Shown: in pieces, positions 56,901-61,650 of the stretch | Layout: each line of letters starts with the position of its first letter | Position numbering within the stretch: the stretch's first letter is position 1 | Assembly: GCF_021462225.1 (NCBI RefSeq) | Contig: NC_061817.1 | Location: 10,203,327-10,267,326 of the forward strand | DNA: 64,000 bases | DNA from: Girardinichthys multiradiatus | Lineage: Eukaryota; Chordata; Actinopteri; Cyprinodontiformes; Goodeidae | Direction: 5' to 3' | The notes under the pieces: model-generated | Seen by the model: the letters and a program-made list of their open reading frames with translations, nothing else | The model's database searches: none | What the model was told of the DNA's origin: nothing | Translations under genes and position numbers: made by a program

Positions 56901-59754
56901 CAGTTTTCAATCTCTTGTTGTTTAGCAGCATCAAAAGAGATGTCTTTGGCAATGAATAAATCAGCATCTGTATTTTCACATCCAGTGTGAAGGTTATCAA
57001 CCTGTGACATGTCTAATGCTTGCTTTTGTCCCTCACTGCCATCTGGGTCAAGATGCTGTACATTGTACCAGTTTTTGTATCGCCCCTTGGCTTTCCCTGC
57101 TCTACCTAAGACTCTGGCAGTGTGCTGAGCACCATCATCTCTGTTAGTAAATGTGACTCTCTGACCTGTTCTCAGTTTAATGTAAGTAGAATCTTGAATA
57201 TTAGTTACATCACCCTCTGTTTCAGTGTTTGTTTCATTAGTCTATCTGACATTTCTTTAATCTTGCTCTGTGCTCTCAGTGATTTGTTCTTCTCTATTAA
57301 CACTCATTTCATCATCTGAACTCTCCGACACATCAGTATGAACCATGCCTTCAGTTTCTCTATCATTTTCAGTCTGGGCAGTAGTGGCTTATCCTCCCTT
57401 TGTACGTTCACTTTATTTAGCCTGGACTGATGTACTCGGACAAGAATCCCACCATGTCTTATGAACACTACAGCTCCATCCTGACCAATAACTAGACCAG
57501 GGCCCTTCCAGGCTGTACTATCTGCTCGCTTGTAGTACACTTTGTCACCTGTCTCATACTTTTCATCTGTAGGCCTTAACTGCTTGCGCAAGGCTCTTCT
57601 TATTCTTTCTGAGCATTCCACCTCTGTGAAGGCTCTCCTGGAAGCATGTAGTGCTGCTAAGTGCCGTCCTACTCTAGTACTCAGAAGTACCCTCTAGAGC
57701 AGGTAGTTAATCAGTCAAAACAGAAGGGAGATTAGGACTTTGACCAAACACAAGCTGATGTGGGCTATAACCTTGCACATTGATCATACTGTTTTTGGCC
57801 ATAAGAGCCCAGTCTAGAGCAGTTTGCCAACCACACCCATTTTCCCTTTTCACCTTCATTAGGATCTCAATCTGTCATGTTGTGTCTCTCAAGCAGTCCA
57901 TTCCTCCAGGGACTGTATCCCGCTGTAGTCTTTGTCTCAATGTTAAAGTTTTCTGCCATGTGTCTAATTTCCTCATTGTTGAACTCTCCACCGTTGTCTG
58001 TGTAGATCCGTTTGGGAGCACCGTGTACACTTATCCATGAGTGGATGAACGAGTTGACGATCTTGGTCCTCACAATGTTTCCAGCGCTGAAGTGTGTGAA
58101 ATGATCGATGATACCATATGCCTGGTTCCAACTCATGTAAATCCATTGCCACCGTCTCATTGTATTCTGAGGCTAAGGGCAAACCAACTGCAGGCCTGGG
58201 CTTGGTCCTGCTGTATCTCTGACATATCTCACAGTCTTGAATAATCTTCTGTAAAATGACTGAACAGTCTTTGTCAGTATTTACAGAGCTGTGAATGAGC
58301 TTCTGCAGACGATCTGCAGAGGCGTGGCCAAACTGCTTGTGCAGCTTCAGGATAACTTTTTGCTTCTCTTTTATAGACATCCCTGCTGTGACGACAAGGG
58401 CTTCACTTTCATTGCTACTCGTTTTTATAGTTTCATCTCTAATGTCCACACAATAGTGTCCTAAACTAGTGAACTCAAGATAAATATTTTGTTTGAACAT
58501 GACATCTTTGTCATTCTCCATATCTAAAACAGTTCCAGCTCTCTTTTAGAGACATTTTGCTCTGTGACGGGCAACTGCTCTGTCTGAATTTCCCTGGTGG
58601 TCTTTGCTCCGTAAATAAAATGGCATCTTGTGTCTCGCTGCCATTGCTTGGTGCGCTGGTTTTTCCTCCGAAAATCCGCTTTAATCCAGACTTCATAGAC
58701 GCAAAAGTCAAATCTGTGCATGCTGTGAGAGCAAGCTGCCTATTCTTCTCCTGGAGACAAGCCGTGTCCAGGAGTTTAAACATCAGCACAGCGTCAGGCA
58801 GGGTCATATTGTACTTCTTCATACGGTTGTATCGTTGTTCAAAGTCTATTATGTAGTCCACCATTGACATTGTGTTGTCTTTGGATATCGAGGAGTATGC
58901 TTCATAAGCGCAGTTTTTTTCTTCTCTTGGGAATACCTCGTCTAATTTAGTAAGCAAGGTTTCCATACTGTTATCTTTGTTCAGATCTTCCATGGATATT
59001 TCCAAAGCAGTCTCTCTGGCTCTCCCTTCGAGCCCCAGCGCCACTGCTAATGCCTGTTTTTTCGGATCCAAGTCCGTAGCAAGCTTCCAAATACTAACTT
59101 CATTTTTCCAGCACTCATATGGCCTGGTCAAACTTCGGCGGTACTCTGTAATTGGTAACCATCCTCTGCTACCATGCAAATTCATAAACACCACGTTTAT
59201 AATTTAGCCAGGTTTATTTTGACCAACCTGCCGTCTCCCAGCTCAACCATAAAAACCAACCTCAAACTCCATCAGACTCTCTCAATAACACCTTCCCTCC
59301 CAGAAGAGGTTAACACCGACCTCCACCTTCTTGGTGAATCTCCAATTTTCCTACCGAAATCATTATCCTAATAATTTTCTAAGGCGAACCAAATGTATAA
59401 ATATTGGTAATTAATGTGTATCACTTAATTAATACCCCCCTAAGAACACCAGCTAGGACAAACCCATTGTTCTGGGTGGAATTATTAGATATTTCACGAT
59501 TTTCATTGTTTCAATTAGCTGCCTTGTATTCATTATATTTATTCTTGCATTTTTTCTTTTTTCAGCAAACCTGCCACACCACCTGACCACCTCAATACTA
59601 ATCTATAAAGTTATACCGTTAGGCTAAATTAAGAATGCTGTTCTACTCATTTGACTATAGATTAATTATTATTACCTTACACTGTGTTTTATTTCCACAG
59701 ATTACAGATCTGGAGACCAAAGTGGATGCCTTGAAGAGCCCTTCACCATCCTAA
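20661..59754 (+). CDS. ppp1r9b: Spinophilin / neurabin-2 (PP1 regulatory subunit 9B), 14 coding exons
   Basis: This scaffold targets protein phosphatase 1 to actin-rich sites such as dendritic spines and binds F-actin and membrane partners. The exons join in frame: 20661-20970, 21055-21263, 21339-21671, 21757-22443, 37994-38126, 42965-43085, 44525-44629, 44735-44870, 48255-48395, 48538-48591, 48776-48907, 49033-49130, 49261-49357, 59701-59754. All introns are GT-AG and the product is 869 aa (human about 815). Visible features are KTEP and [10 protein letters not shown] near the start (actin-binding region, about 1-170), an acidic run before the PP1 docking motif RKICF (503-507), and a PDZ domain (about 558-640, GLGI loop). 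A coiled coil follows (about 715-865). The ending [13 protein letters not shown], with no SAM domain, separates spinophilin from neurabin-1. Which teleost paralogue it is cannot be decided here. Confidence 0.96.
21055..21263 (+). CDS. ppp1r9b: ppp1r9b exon 3 (residues 104-173)
   Basis: The exon follows an 84-bp intron that contains in-frame stops. It encodes the conserved block [20 protein letters not shown], then [10 protein letters not shown] and ETRRIFEQ, all typical of the spinophilin/neurabin actin-binding region. It ends in phase 0 at CTACAG/GTGAGC. Confidence 0.95.
21339..21671 (+). CDS. ppp1r9b: ppp1r9b exon 4 (residues 174-284)
   Basis: The exon begins EKQAATNR after a 75-bp intron and contains [18 protein letters not shown] and [18 protein letters not shown], hallmark blocks of the family. 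The rest is proline-rich and low complexity. It is 111 codons, phase 0 on both sides, with donor AAAG/GTAGGA. Confidence 0.95.
21757..22443 (+). CDS. ppp1r9b: ppp1r9b exon 5 (residues 285-513, PP1 docking motif)
   Basis: This 229-codon exon follows an 85-bp intron. It is acidic and Ser/Glu-rich, likely disordered. It contains [19 protein letters not shown] and an Asp/Glu run ([16 protein letters not shown]). The PP1-binding RVxF-type motif RKICF is encoded at 22411-22425. The exon ends with STEPIK, phase 0, and is followed by a 15.5-kb intron. Confidence 0.95.
22620..23100 (+). mobile_element. Degenerate Tc1-like transposon remnant
   Basis: On the + strand there are traces of a Tc1 transposase: a GGCAGCATCATGCTGTGGGA tract (the GGSIMLWG region) at 22746, then [16 protein letters not shown] near 22857. 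In the latter, the usual FQQDNDPKHTAR has lost its catalytic Asp. The remnant belongs to the same family as 28343-29375 and 43171-44304 but is inverted relative to them. Its edges are not sharp. Confidence 0.65.
23101..24060. other. Intron 5, unassigned AT-rich DNA
   Basis: No exon, recognisable transposon or RNA gene is seen here. Confidence 0.5.
24061..24840 (+). mobile_element. Second degenerate Tc1-type remnant
   Basis: The + strand shows a fragment of the transposase with [10 protein letters not shown] at about 24541-24570, then [10 protein letters not shown] near 24673 in another frame. Stops and frameshifts break it. It is a different Tc1 family from the remnant at 22620. Boundaries are approximate. 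Confidence 0.6.
24841..26009. other. Intron 5, unassigned
   Basis: AT-rich intron sequence without recognised features. Confidence 0.5.
26010..27230 (-). mobile_element. Non-autonomous or decayed DNA transposon copy (same family as 61140-61650)
   Basis: Landmarks shared with 61140-61650 include AAGCTGCAAC...CTGGTT and a CCCCATATGTCTGG tract, in opposite orientation at the other site. Ends near 26035 (GACCTGCTAAAATGTCAGG) and 27070-27110 (TTATGCAACCAGGTTATTGC) look partly inverted. A - frame at 26545-26898 may be a decayed transposase piece. The superfamily is uncertain, with Tc1/mariner most likely. Confidence 0.5.
27231..28342. other. Intron 5, unassigned, possible Tc1 scrap at its start
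   Basis: The stretch around 27250-27460 has repeat-like character ([15 protein letters not shown] resembles a Tc1 HTH region but is unproven). Nothing else was recognised. Confidence 0.35.
28343..29375 (-). mobile_element. Tc1-like non-autonomous element, about 1.03 kb
   Basis: It begins AGTGCCTTGCACC and ends TGCAAGGCACC, giving short inverted ends. It contains the family landmarks CATGATGCTGCCACTACC (28930) and ATCACATGAAATCCCAATAA (29302). A reverse-strand trace of the transposase ([12 protein letters not shown] at about 28880-28910) shows the decayed coding direction. It is related to 22620, 37375 and 43171. Confidence 0.75.
29953..30010. repeat. (AC)n microsatellite
   Basis: An AC dinucleotide run with brief TCACTCGCACAG interruptions is seen directly. 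Apparent poly-(Thr-His) and (Cys-Val) frames across it are artefacts of the repeat. Confidence 0.95.
30824..31070 (-). mobile_element. Possible L1-type LINE ORF2 C-terminal scrap
   Basis: A - strand frame encodes [20 protein letters not shown], which resembles the C-terminal part of fish L1 ORF2 proteins. No other L1 domain is adjacent, so this is a 5'-truncated, decayed fragment. The neighbouring 30560-30820 could be its 3' UTR. Confidence 0.4.
31270..31560 (-). repeat. Probable interspersed repeat fragment
   Basis: The block CAGCAGGCAAGGTGGGGGAA followed by GTGTCTTGCACAAGGACA resembles part of a common fish interspersed element. No ends or promoter boxes could be defined. Confidence 0.3.
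31561..32339. other. Intron 5, unassigned
   Basis: AT-rich intron without recognised features up to the L2 tail at 32340. Confidence 0.5.
32340..34892 (-). mobile_element. L2-type LINE, 5'-truncated and degenerate
   Basis: The 3' end on the - strand is an ATCCA repeat (32340-32358) beside ACTTTATTTATAAAGCAC, typical of fish L2. Coding traces run upstream to the endonuclease ([10 protein letters not shown] at about 34840). The Tc1-family element at 34893-36502 abuts its 5' edge, and no LINE sequence is recognised beyond 36503. Confidence 0.88.
32474..34895 (-). pseudogene. L2 LINE endonuclease-reverse transcriptase remnant
   Basis: Five successive - strand segments in different frames make up the protein: 34521-34895 endonuclease, 33943-34458 linker, 33250-33870 reverse transcriptase ([30 protein letters not shown]), then 32953-33165 and 32474-32956 (C-terminal region, [24 protein letters not shown]). 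The catalytic YADD has become YADN at about 33300. It is inactive by several independent lesions. Confidence 0.9.
34893..36502 (-). mobile_element. Tc1-like transposon, near-complete copy (family of 38360)
   Basis: The element is 1610 bp, flanked by TA at 34891-34892 and 36503-36504. It has inverted repeats of about 200 bp (CAAGTCCTTCTCAAAA at the left, TTTTTTGAGAAGGACCTG at the right). By eye it is nearly identical to the + strand copy at 38360-39924. Both intron copies flank exon 6 in opposite orientation. Confidence 0.93.
35170..36174 (-). pseudogene. Tc1 transposase with a single stop codon and a catalytic D-to-E change
   Basis: The frame is 335 codons including the stop, collinear with the intact copy at 38688-39692. 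Codon 184 is TAG (35623-35625) where the intact copy has CAG (Gln). The second catalytic Asp is replaced by Glu ([10 protein letters not shown] against [10 protein letters not shown]). The first Asp (FSDESKF) and the Glu ([11 protein letters not shown]) remain. Few other differences are visible, so inactivation appears recent. Confidence 0.93.
36893..36970. repeat. GGGT / GT / GA low-complexity repeat
   Basis: A run of GGGT units passes into GT dinucleotides and then GA-rich sequence. This is seen directly. Confidence 0.85.
37375..37960 (-). mobile_element. Tc1-like non-autonomous element fragment next to exon 6
   Basis: Shared landmarks with 43171-44304 and 28343-29375 are TGATTTTATGTGATAGAACA, GGTGAACCTCCGCCCCAG and CATCTTCCCATAAACTTTG, in the same order. 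Both ends are missing. Its right edge lies only about 30-70 bp before the exon 6 acceptor, so it may have replaced upstream intron sequence. Confidence 0.6.
37994..38126 (+). CDS. ppp1r9b: ppp1r9b exon 6 (residues 514-557)
   Basis: Encodes [15 protein letters not shown] and [20 protein letters not shown], the strongly conserved segment between the PP1 docking motif and the PDZ domain that also contacts PP1. The acceptor is CATGCAG and the donor AAAG/GTTTGT. At 133 nt it is not a multiple of three, so skipping would shift the frame. It sits between two inverted Tc1 copies. Confidence 0.96.
38688..39692 (+). CDS. Tc1 transposase, complete 334-aa open frame
   Basis: A Tc1/mariner-superfamily DDE transposase acting in the nucleus by cut and paste at TA sites. 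The 334-residue frame is complete, of normal family length, with a paired-type helix-turn-helix N-terminus ([17 protein letters not shown], residues 28-44). The triad is intact: D148 (FSDESKF), D238 ([10 protein letters not shown]) and E273 ([11 protein letters not shown]), the D238-E273 spacing being DD34E. The start ATG is preceded by the family leader ending AACCCCAATC. No frameshift or stop is present, unlike the sister copy at 35170-36174. Whether it is expressed or active cannot be told. Confidence 0.93.
   Translation: MGKTADLTAVQNATIDTLKQEGKTQKEISERIGCSQSAVSRHLSGKSVGRKKCGRKRCTTRRGDWTLRKIVEKGRFQTLGDLRKQWTESGVETSRATVHRRVQEMGYRCHIPQVKPLLNQKQRQKRLTWATEKQHWTVAQWSKVHFSDESKFCMSFGNQGARVWRKTGEKEMPKCQKSSVKYPQSVMVWGTVSAAGVGPLCFIKGRVNAASYQEILEHFMLPSAEKLYGDEDFIFQHDLAPAHSAKTTGKWFTDHGITVLNWPANSPDLNPIENLWDIVKRTLRDSRPNTLDELKAAIEASWASIRPQQCHRLIASMPRRIEAVISAKGFPTKY
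39930..40072 (-). pseudogene. Inverted N-terminal fragment of the same Tc1 transposase
   Basis: The - strand encodes the first roughly 47 codons (start ATG at 40070-40072, [13 protein letters not shown]...) and stops at the rearrangement junction near 39930. It differs from the adjacent intact copy at several bases (for example AAGGCCATTATTG against AATGCCACTATTG), so it is not a very recent perfect duplication. Confidence 0.85.
40415..40835. repeat. Diverged AT-rich minisatellite, part 1
   Basis: Units of roughly 30-40 bp built around TAGCATAGTAACTACAATAC and TAACATGTATTAGCA repeat with much divergence. The same unit resumes at 41700-41870 after an unrelated insert. Confidence 0.7.
40836..41695 (-). 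mobile_element. Probable R2/HERO-like LINE C-terminal fragment
   Basis: The segment is GC-richer than its surroundings and splits the minisatellite. On the - strand, 41122-41427 encodes [20 protein letters not shown]. This resembles the block just before the restriction-like endonuclease in fish R2/HERO-group LINE proteins. Downstream [13 protein letters not shown] and later decayed frames fit the following endonuclease part. No reverse transcriptase core is present. The assignment is from remembered family motifs and is moderate. Confidence 0.5.
41700..41870. repeat. Diverged AT-rich minisatellite, part 2
   Basis: The repeats of the 40415-40835 array resume (ATTAACTACAGTCCTAACCTG, GTAGCTACAATACTTAG and so on), showing that the insert at 40836-41695 interrupted one array. 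Confidence 0.65.
41876..42340 (+). mobile_element. Tc1-like remnant (transposase C-terminal part)
   Basis: A + frame near 42178-42260 reads [18 protein letters not shown], a decayed form of the Tc1 catalytic-Glu block ([17 protein letters not shown]). It is followed by HKPHTELK. The element's ends are not defined. Confidence 0.65.
42440..42800 (-). mobile_element. tRNA-derived SINE, - strand
   Basis: Read from about 42800 on the - strand: GGCTGCACGGTGGCGCAGTT holds a pol III box A (TGGCGCAGTTGG), and GGTCCTGGGTTTGATTCCC about 35 bp later fits box B. A body of about 280 bp follows that is common in fish genomes. It is a retroposon, not a tRNA gene: no cloverleaf is preserved beyond the boxes. 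Confidence 0.75.
42965..43085 (+). CDS. ppp1r9b: ppp1r9b exon 7 (PDZ domain, first part)
   Basis: Encodes [19 protein letters not shown], with the GLGI carboxylate-binding loop, then [16 protein letters not shown]. The acceptor is GACCCTCAG and the donor GGCAG/GTACCC. The exon is 121 nt and both flanking codons are split and rejoin correctly (Asp and Arg). Confidence 0.97.
43171..44304 (-). mobile_element. Tc1-like non-autonomous element filling most of intron 7
   Basis: It begins CAGTGCCTTGCAAAACTATT after TA at 43169-43170 and ends AGTCACTG before TA at 44305-44306. Internal landmarks are CAGCATGATGCTGCCACCAC (43431) and CACATAAAATCCCAATAAAA (44222). It makes up about 1.13 kb of the 1.44-kb intron. 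The transposase is decayed beyond a readable frame. Confidence 0.8.
44525..44629 (+). CDS. ppp1r9b: ppp1r9b exon 8 (PDZ domain, middle)
   Basis: Encodes [20 protein letters not shown] and [15 protein letters not shown]. The donor is GTCAA/GTCAGT, and the split Lys codon is completed by exon 9 after an intron of only 105 bp. Identity to spinophilin PDZ domains is very high. Confidence 0.97.
44735..44870 (+). CDS. ppp1r9b: ppp1r9b exon 9 (PDZ end and linker)
   Basis: Encodes [20 protein letters not shown] and [20 protein letters not shown], then an acidic DDDEE. The donor GAGGAG/GTACCG ends in phase 0. Confidence 0.97.
45838..47237 (+). mobile_element. Tc1/mariner-like transposon, degenerate, in intron 9
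   Basis: It is flanked by TA and has short inverted ends: CAATCCCTATTCCAATGAAA at the left, matched inverted by TTCATTGGAATTGCGGTTG at the right. It is 1400 bp, with the decayed transposase on the + strand. AT-rich TAAATAAAT runs lie at 47040-47095. Confidence 0.85.
46559..46849 (+). pseudogene. Fragment of mariner/Tc1-like transposase
   Basis: The open stretch encodes [20 protein letters not shown], then [14 protein letters not shown] (second catalytic Asp present), and [16 protein letters not shown], in which the final catalytic Glu is replaced by Lys. Upstream (46010-46555) the frame is broken repeatedly. It is inactive. Confidence 0.85.
47238..48254. other. Rest of intron 9, unassigned
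   Basis: No exon or recognised repeat is seen before the acceptor ATGAACAG at 48254. Confidence 0.5.
48255..48395 (+). CDS. ppp1r9b: ppp1r9b exon 10 (residues 679-725)
   Basis: Encodes [20 protein letters not shown] and [20 protein letters not shown], an acidic linker leading into the coiled coil (LAHKFKE). It is 47 codons, phase 0 both sides, donor GAG/GTATGT. Confidence 0.97.
48538..48591 (+). CDS. ppp1r9b: ppp1r9b exon 11 (residues 726-743)
   Basis: An 18-codon micro-exon encoding [18 protein letters not shown], the start of the coiled coil. The acceptor is GGTGTAG, the donor AAG/GTGAGC, phase 0. Confidence 0.95.
48776..48907 (+). CDS. ppp1r9b: ppp1r9b exon 12 (residues 744-787)
   Basis: Encodes a heptad-rich coiled coil ([37 protein letters not shown]). 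It is 44 codons, phase 0, acceptor ACCTCCAG, donor AAG/GTAATT. Confidence 0.97.
49033..49130 (+). CDS. ppp1r9b: ppp1r9b exon 13 (residues 788-820)
   Basis: Encodes [20 protein letters not shown] and [12 protein letters not shown], part of the coiled coil. It ends two bases into a Lys codon at donor CAAAA/GTAAGT. Confidence 0.97.
49261..49357 (+). CDS. ppp1r9b: ppp1r9b exon 14 (residues 820-852)
   Basis: Encodes [20 protein letters not shown] and [12 protein letters not shown]. This C-terminal coiled-coil sequence marks spinophilin rather than neurabin-1. The donor is AAAAG/GTCGGA, phase 0. The next exon lies 10.3 kb away. Confidence 0.96.
49358..50153. other. Start of intron 14, unassigned
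   Basis: No coding exon or transposon was recognised in this stretch. The AATTC tail of the next LINE begins at 50154. Confidence 0.5.
50154..53385 (-). mobile_element. Rex1-like LINE, near full length but frameshifted
   Basis: The 3' end on the - strand is an AATTC repeat (50154-50176) beside ACTTTATTAATCCCAAAGGG, the typical fish Rex1-group tail. Coding extends through reverse transcriptase and a whole endonuclease domain to about 53250. A further short frame lies up to 53374. TCTAGAATTATT repeats at 53380-53400 mark the approximate 5' edge. Confidence 0.88.
50226..53247 (-). pseudogene. Rex1-like endonuclease-reverse transcriptase in three frames
   Basis: 52309-53247 encodes the endonuclease ([48 protein letters not shown]). 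51707-52231 encodes the linker ([20 protein letters not shown]). 50226-51686 encodes a 486-codon reverse transcriptase ([39 protein letters not shown], catalytic YSDD) and C-terminus. Two junctions, near 51700-51840 and 52230-52310, shift frame. The rest looks little decayed. Its order and motifs match the LINE at 14206-16941. Confidence 0.88.
53797..54255 (+). mobile_element. Inverted 3' fragment of the same Rex1-like LINE family
   Basis: On the + strand 53832-54164 encodes [20 protein letters not shown] and the following C-terminal block almost identically to 50226-50590 on the - strand. It ends with TTTCCCTTTGGGATT and GAATTGAATTGAAT at 54241-54254. It is a 5'-truncated insertion, facing the larger copy. 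Confidence 0.9.
54557..54830. mobile_element. Palindromic MITE-like repeat
   Basis: GGTGTATTCACAC (54559-54571) is matched inverted by GTGTGAATACAC (54642-54653). The perfect palindrome GGTCCGGACC occurs twice (54622-54631 and 54667-54676). Related GGTCCG, CGGACC and GGTTCG motifs recur to 54790. This is the look of a small non-autonomous DNA transposon common in fish. The superfamily and right end are not determined. Confidence 0.6.
54831..55339. other. Intron 14 stretch, unassigned, possible extension of the MITE
   Basis: It includes moderately GC-rich sequence at 55040-55160 and ends near AAAGTTCGCTTTTGGTTTGC (55240-55259), reminiscent of the GTTCG motifs above. No gene is supported. Confidence 0.35.
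55340..55500 (-). repeat. 3' LTR of the copia element (approximate start)
   Basis: On the - strand it ends ...TATGAATTTTCA at 55340, matching the 5' LTR remnant's ...TATGAATTTGCA. Its start is placed by position just after the RNase H coding end and a purine-containing tract, so it is uncertain. Confidence 0.5.
55538..57010 (-). pseudogene. Copia reverse transcriptase / RNase H region
   Basis: 56621-57010 holds the RT N-terminal part ([32 protein letters not shown]). The catalytic block HVDDFLWAG lies near 56385-56405 in a broken frame. 55827-56324 continues with [23 protein letters not shown] and RNase [18 protein letters not shown]. 55538-55843 completes RNase H ([26 protein letters not shown]). 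At least three frame breaks make it non-functional. Confidence 0.9.
57304..58521 (-). pseudogene. Copia integrase region
   Basis: 57973-58521 carries the zinc-binding HHCC region ([18 protein letters not shown]) and the first catalytic Asp (MDLHEL). 57867-58160 in another frame carries [10 protein letters not shown] and the catalytic Glu in NGLLERHN. 57304-57621 encodes the C-terminal module ([20 protein letters not shown]). It is frameshifted between these parts. Confidence 0.9.
58511..59158 (-). pseudogene. Copia gag remnant (CCHC and protease region missing)
   Basis: The frame from the primer site to 58511 encodes a copia-type capsid region ([20 protein letters not shown]-like block, [38 protein letters not shown]). 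It stops in SLKESWNCF and the next readable part is already post-protease. No CCHC knuckle or DSG protease motif is found, so that segment appears to be deleted at about 58510-58530. Confidence 0.8.
59159..59174 (-). other. Primer-binding site for initiator-Met tRNA
   Basis: TGGTAGCAGAGGATGG on the - strand complements the last 16 nt (including CCA) of vertebrate tRNA-iMet. It lies directly after the LTR-terminal CA, as required for first-strand priming. Confidence 0.85.
59204..59700. other. End of intron 14
   Basis: AT-rich sequence ending in a good polypyrimidine tract and acceptor (TTTTATTTCCACAG). Confidence 0.6.
59701..59754 (+). CDS. ppp1r9b: ppp1r9b exon 15 (residues 853-869 and stop)
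   Basis: Encodes [17 protein letters not shown] then TAA at 59752-59754, closely parallel to the spinophilin C-terminus (ISELEGNLQTLRNSN...). It continues exon 14 in phase 0 and completes the coiled coil. Confidence 0.93.
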   Translation: MTDLETKVDALKSPSPS

Positions 59755-60115
59755 TCTGCTGCTAAGTCCTACCTCCTGTCTGTGACCAGAAGAGGAGGTG
59801 CTCAGCCTTCATTCAGACCAGGACCATATGAAATTCTAATTACCCATTTGCTGCACGGACAGAGTGTAAAAGAACTAAAATGGCTGTTGTAAAAGATAGA
59901 CTGAGGAGGAAGTGACCCCTCATCCTATCCCAGAATGCACCACCTGTAATAACTGGTATCCTCCTTTTTTGTGTCTTCCTGTCAACCAGCTTGGCAATCA
60001 ACAAAAATCACAATCACTTGACTTGTACCCTGTCTGTGAATGATCGGTTTTTTTCCCCACTCCTCATCAACAGTATCTTACCAGGTTCTAATTATTATTC
60101 AACTGACTTCATGAA

Positions 60116-60121
60116 AATAAA
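60116..60121 (+). terminator. Candidate polyadenylation signal (AATAAA), proximal
   Basis: The consensus hexamer lies 362 bp after the stop codon. A GT-rich downstream element is not obvious. Confidence 0.4.
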
Positions 60122-60436
60122 AGCGCTTTTAATACCCAGGCTCGTCACAAAGTGCTTTATAGACAGTGGGCATGAATGTGGAACAAAACAGAACAAAGGA
60201 CAAATGATTCTTGCTTTTTGAAATCAGTGAACCACGTTTTGCTTCTTTTTTTTTCCTCTGGAGTTTTGTTGAGGGATCCTTATGAAGAGGACAAGTTTTT
60301 CTTCTGTTCTTTGGCGTCGATCAATTGACTCAACAACTACTGAGACGAACATTCTGATAAACTGGCCAATGACCAGACAAGGAAACATTACACAATGTTT
60401 ATATGGAAAAAGCCAACTGACCGCTGGAAGTTAAGT

Positions 60437-60442
60437 AATAAA
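60437..60442 (+). terminator. Candidate polyadenylation signal (AATAAA), distal
   Basis: A consensus hexamer lies 683 bp after the stop codon. Confidence 0.35.
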
Positions 60443-61139
60443 AACAATGAAAAAAATGAAAAACACATTTCTCATCAAACCTGTGAAACTGCAGAGAGCC
60501 TACAGCTATCTGTCTACGATAAGGTTTGAACTGCGGAGGCACGATGGTGTATATACTCTCTATACATTTATTTAAAAGCCTTTAAAGGCAGTTCAGTGGA
60601 TCTGGTAGATGAGAATAAGTTAGTGCCATGAGGGAACGACGACCCCTCGCTGTTAGGGGAAGGCTTCAGTATTCCTGTTTCATCTCTTCTATCAACATTA
60701 GTGGCAAACAGGGTGTCAACAGTCTATTCTGTGCGGGTAGAGCTTCTTCTGGCGTGTGTTGTTGGTGTCTGCAGTATCTGTGGGCTTACAGGCACACCAA
60801 CCTTCAGCTCTTCATTCATTTATGTAATACGTTTTGAGCCGCTGCAGGGGCTGGTTGTTATCAGGTTTCAGGAAATTACTCTTCAAGCCGAGTAGAGTGG
60901 CATTCTGAGAGTGTCTTATGTGGCGCAGAGTTGGGGATTTATGCTAAGCAGGGAACATTCAGTTTACTCCCACATTCAGAGCTAAGTTATTCAAAGAGAA
61001 ATACTGGAAAAATCTTCTACTTACAGTGTTAACACCCTTGTTATTACGATTACCCTTTGACAGATCTTTCAAACGCTTTTCCACATATAATGTGAGACAT
61101 GTTCTGTTTAATTCAACCAAAAACAAACACATTTTTTAA
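60443..61139. other. Downstream of ppp1r9b, unassigned
   Basis: No gene or repeat recognised. Confidence 0.45.
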
Positions 61140-61650
61140 GGGAAGAAATGTAAAAAATTAAAAGCTGCAACCACCTGGTTTCATAAATGTGTACAACTTT
61201 AAACTAAAACTTTGTTGAAACGCCTTTTTTATTGAGTTTCAGTCCTCCTGGGTTCACACCTGCCATCAGTTCTACTTAGTCTAATTCACCTGACATAAAG
61301 TTCTGCTGTCCTAGCAGGATTGTCCTGACATTTGCTCATTTACGCTATAGCGAGTTCACTGAGAAGGTTCCAAGAAAAACCTCATGGCATTACCCATGGC
61401 ACAGTGAAGGGAGTGACTTATTACTGGAGGAAATATGGGACAACAGGGACATTACAAAAACTAGACATTTCTCCATAAATGATAAAAGGATGAGACTCAA
61501 ACTGGTCCTTTGCTAAAAGCAACACAGGAGGAGCTCCAGGAGTTTCCGACAGCCACAGTTGTGATCTAAATGTGACAACTGTCTCCTGTATTCCCCATAT
61601 GTCTGGGCGAAGGAGTAGGATTTCTGAAGAAAACATCTAAACCAGGCTAA
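61140..61650 (+). mobile_element. Truncated copy of the 26010-27230 transposon family
   Basis: It shares AAAAGCTGCAACCACCTGGTT at the left and AATGTGACAACTGTCTCCTG with TTCCCCATATGTCTGG near 61570-61610, in opposite orientation to the intron 5 copy. The right part is missing. Confidence 0.5.

Larger units (their letters stand above)
55340..59203 (-). mobile_element. Ty1/copia LTR retrotransposon (GalEa-like), degenerate, - strand
   Basis: The order on the - strand is gag, integrase, reverse transcriptase, RNase H, which is the copia order (integrase before RT). The primer-binding site TGGTAGCAGAGGATGG (59159-59174) is the exact complement of the 3' end of vertebrate initiator-Met tRNA. LTR ends match over 29 bp (55340-55368 and 59175-59203, one mismatch) with terminal CA. 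Only those 29 bp of the 5' LTR remain, and the 3' LTR is at most about 160 bp. The GalEa assignment rests on the gag and short-LTR pattern and is inference. Confidence 0.9.
59755..60442 (+). other. ppp1r9b: Probable 3' UTR of ppp1r9b
   Basis: Non-coding sequence after the stop with AATAAA signals at 60116-60121 and 60437-60442. Which site is used cannot be decided from sequence. Confidence 0.55.
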
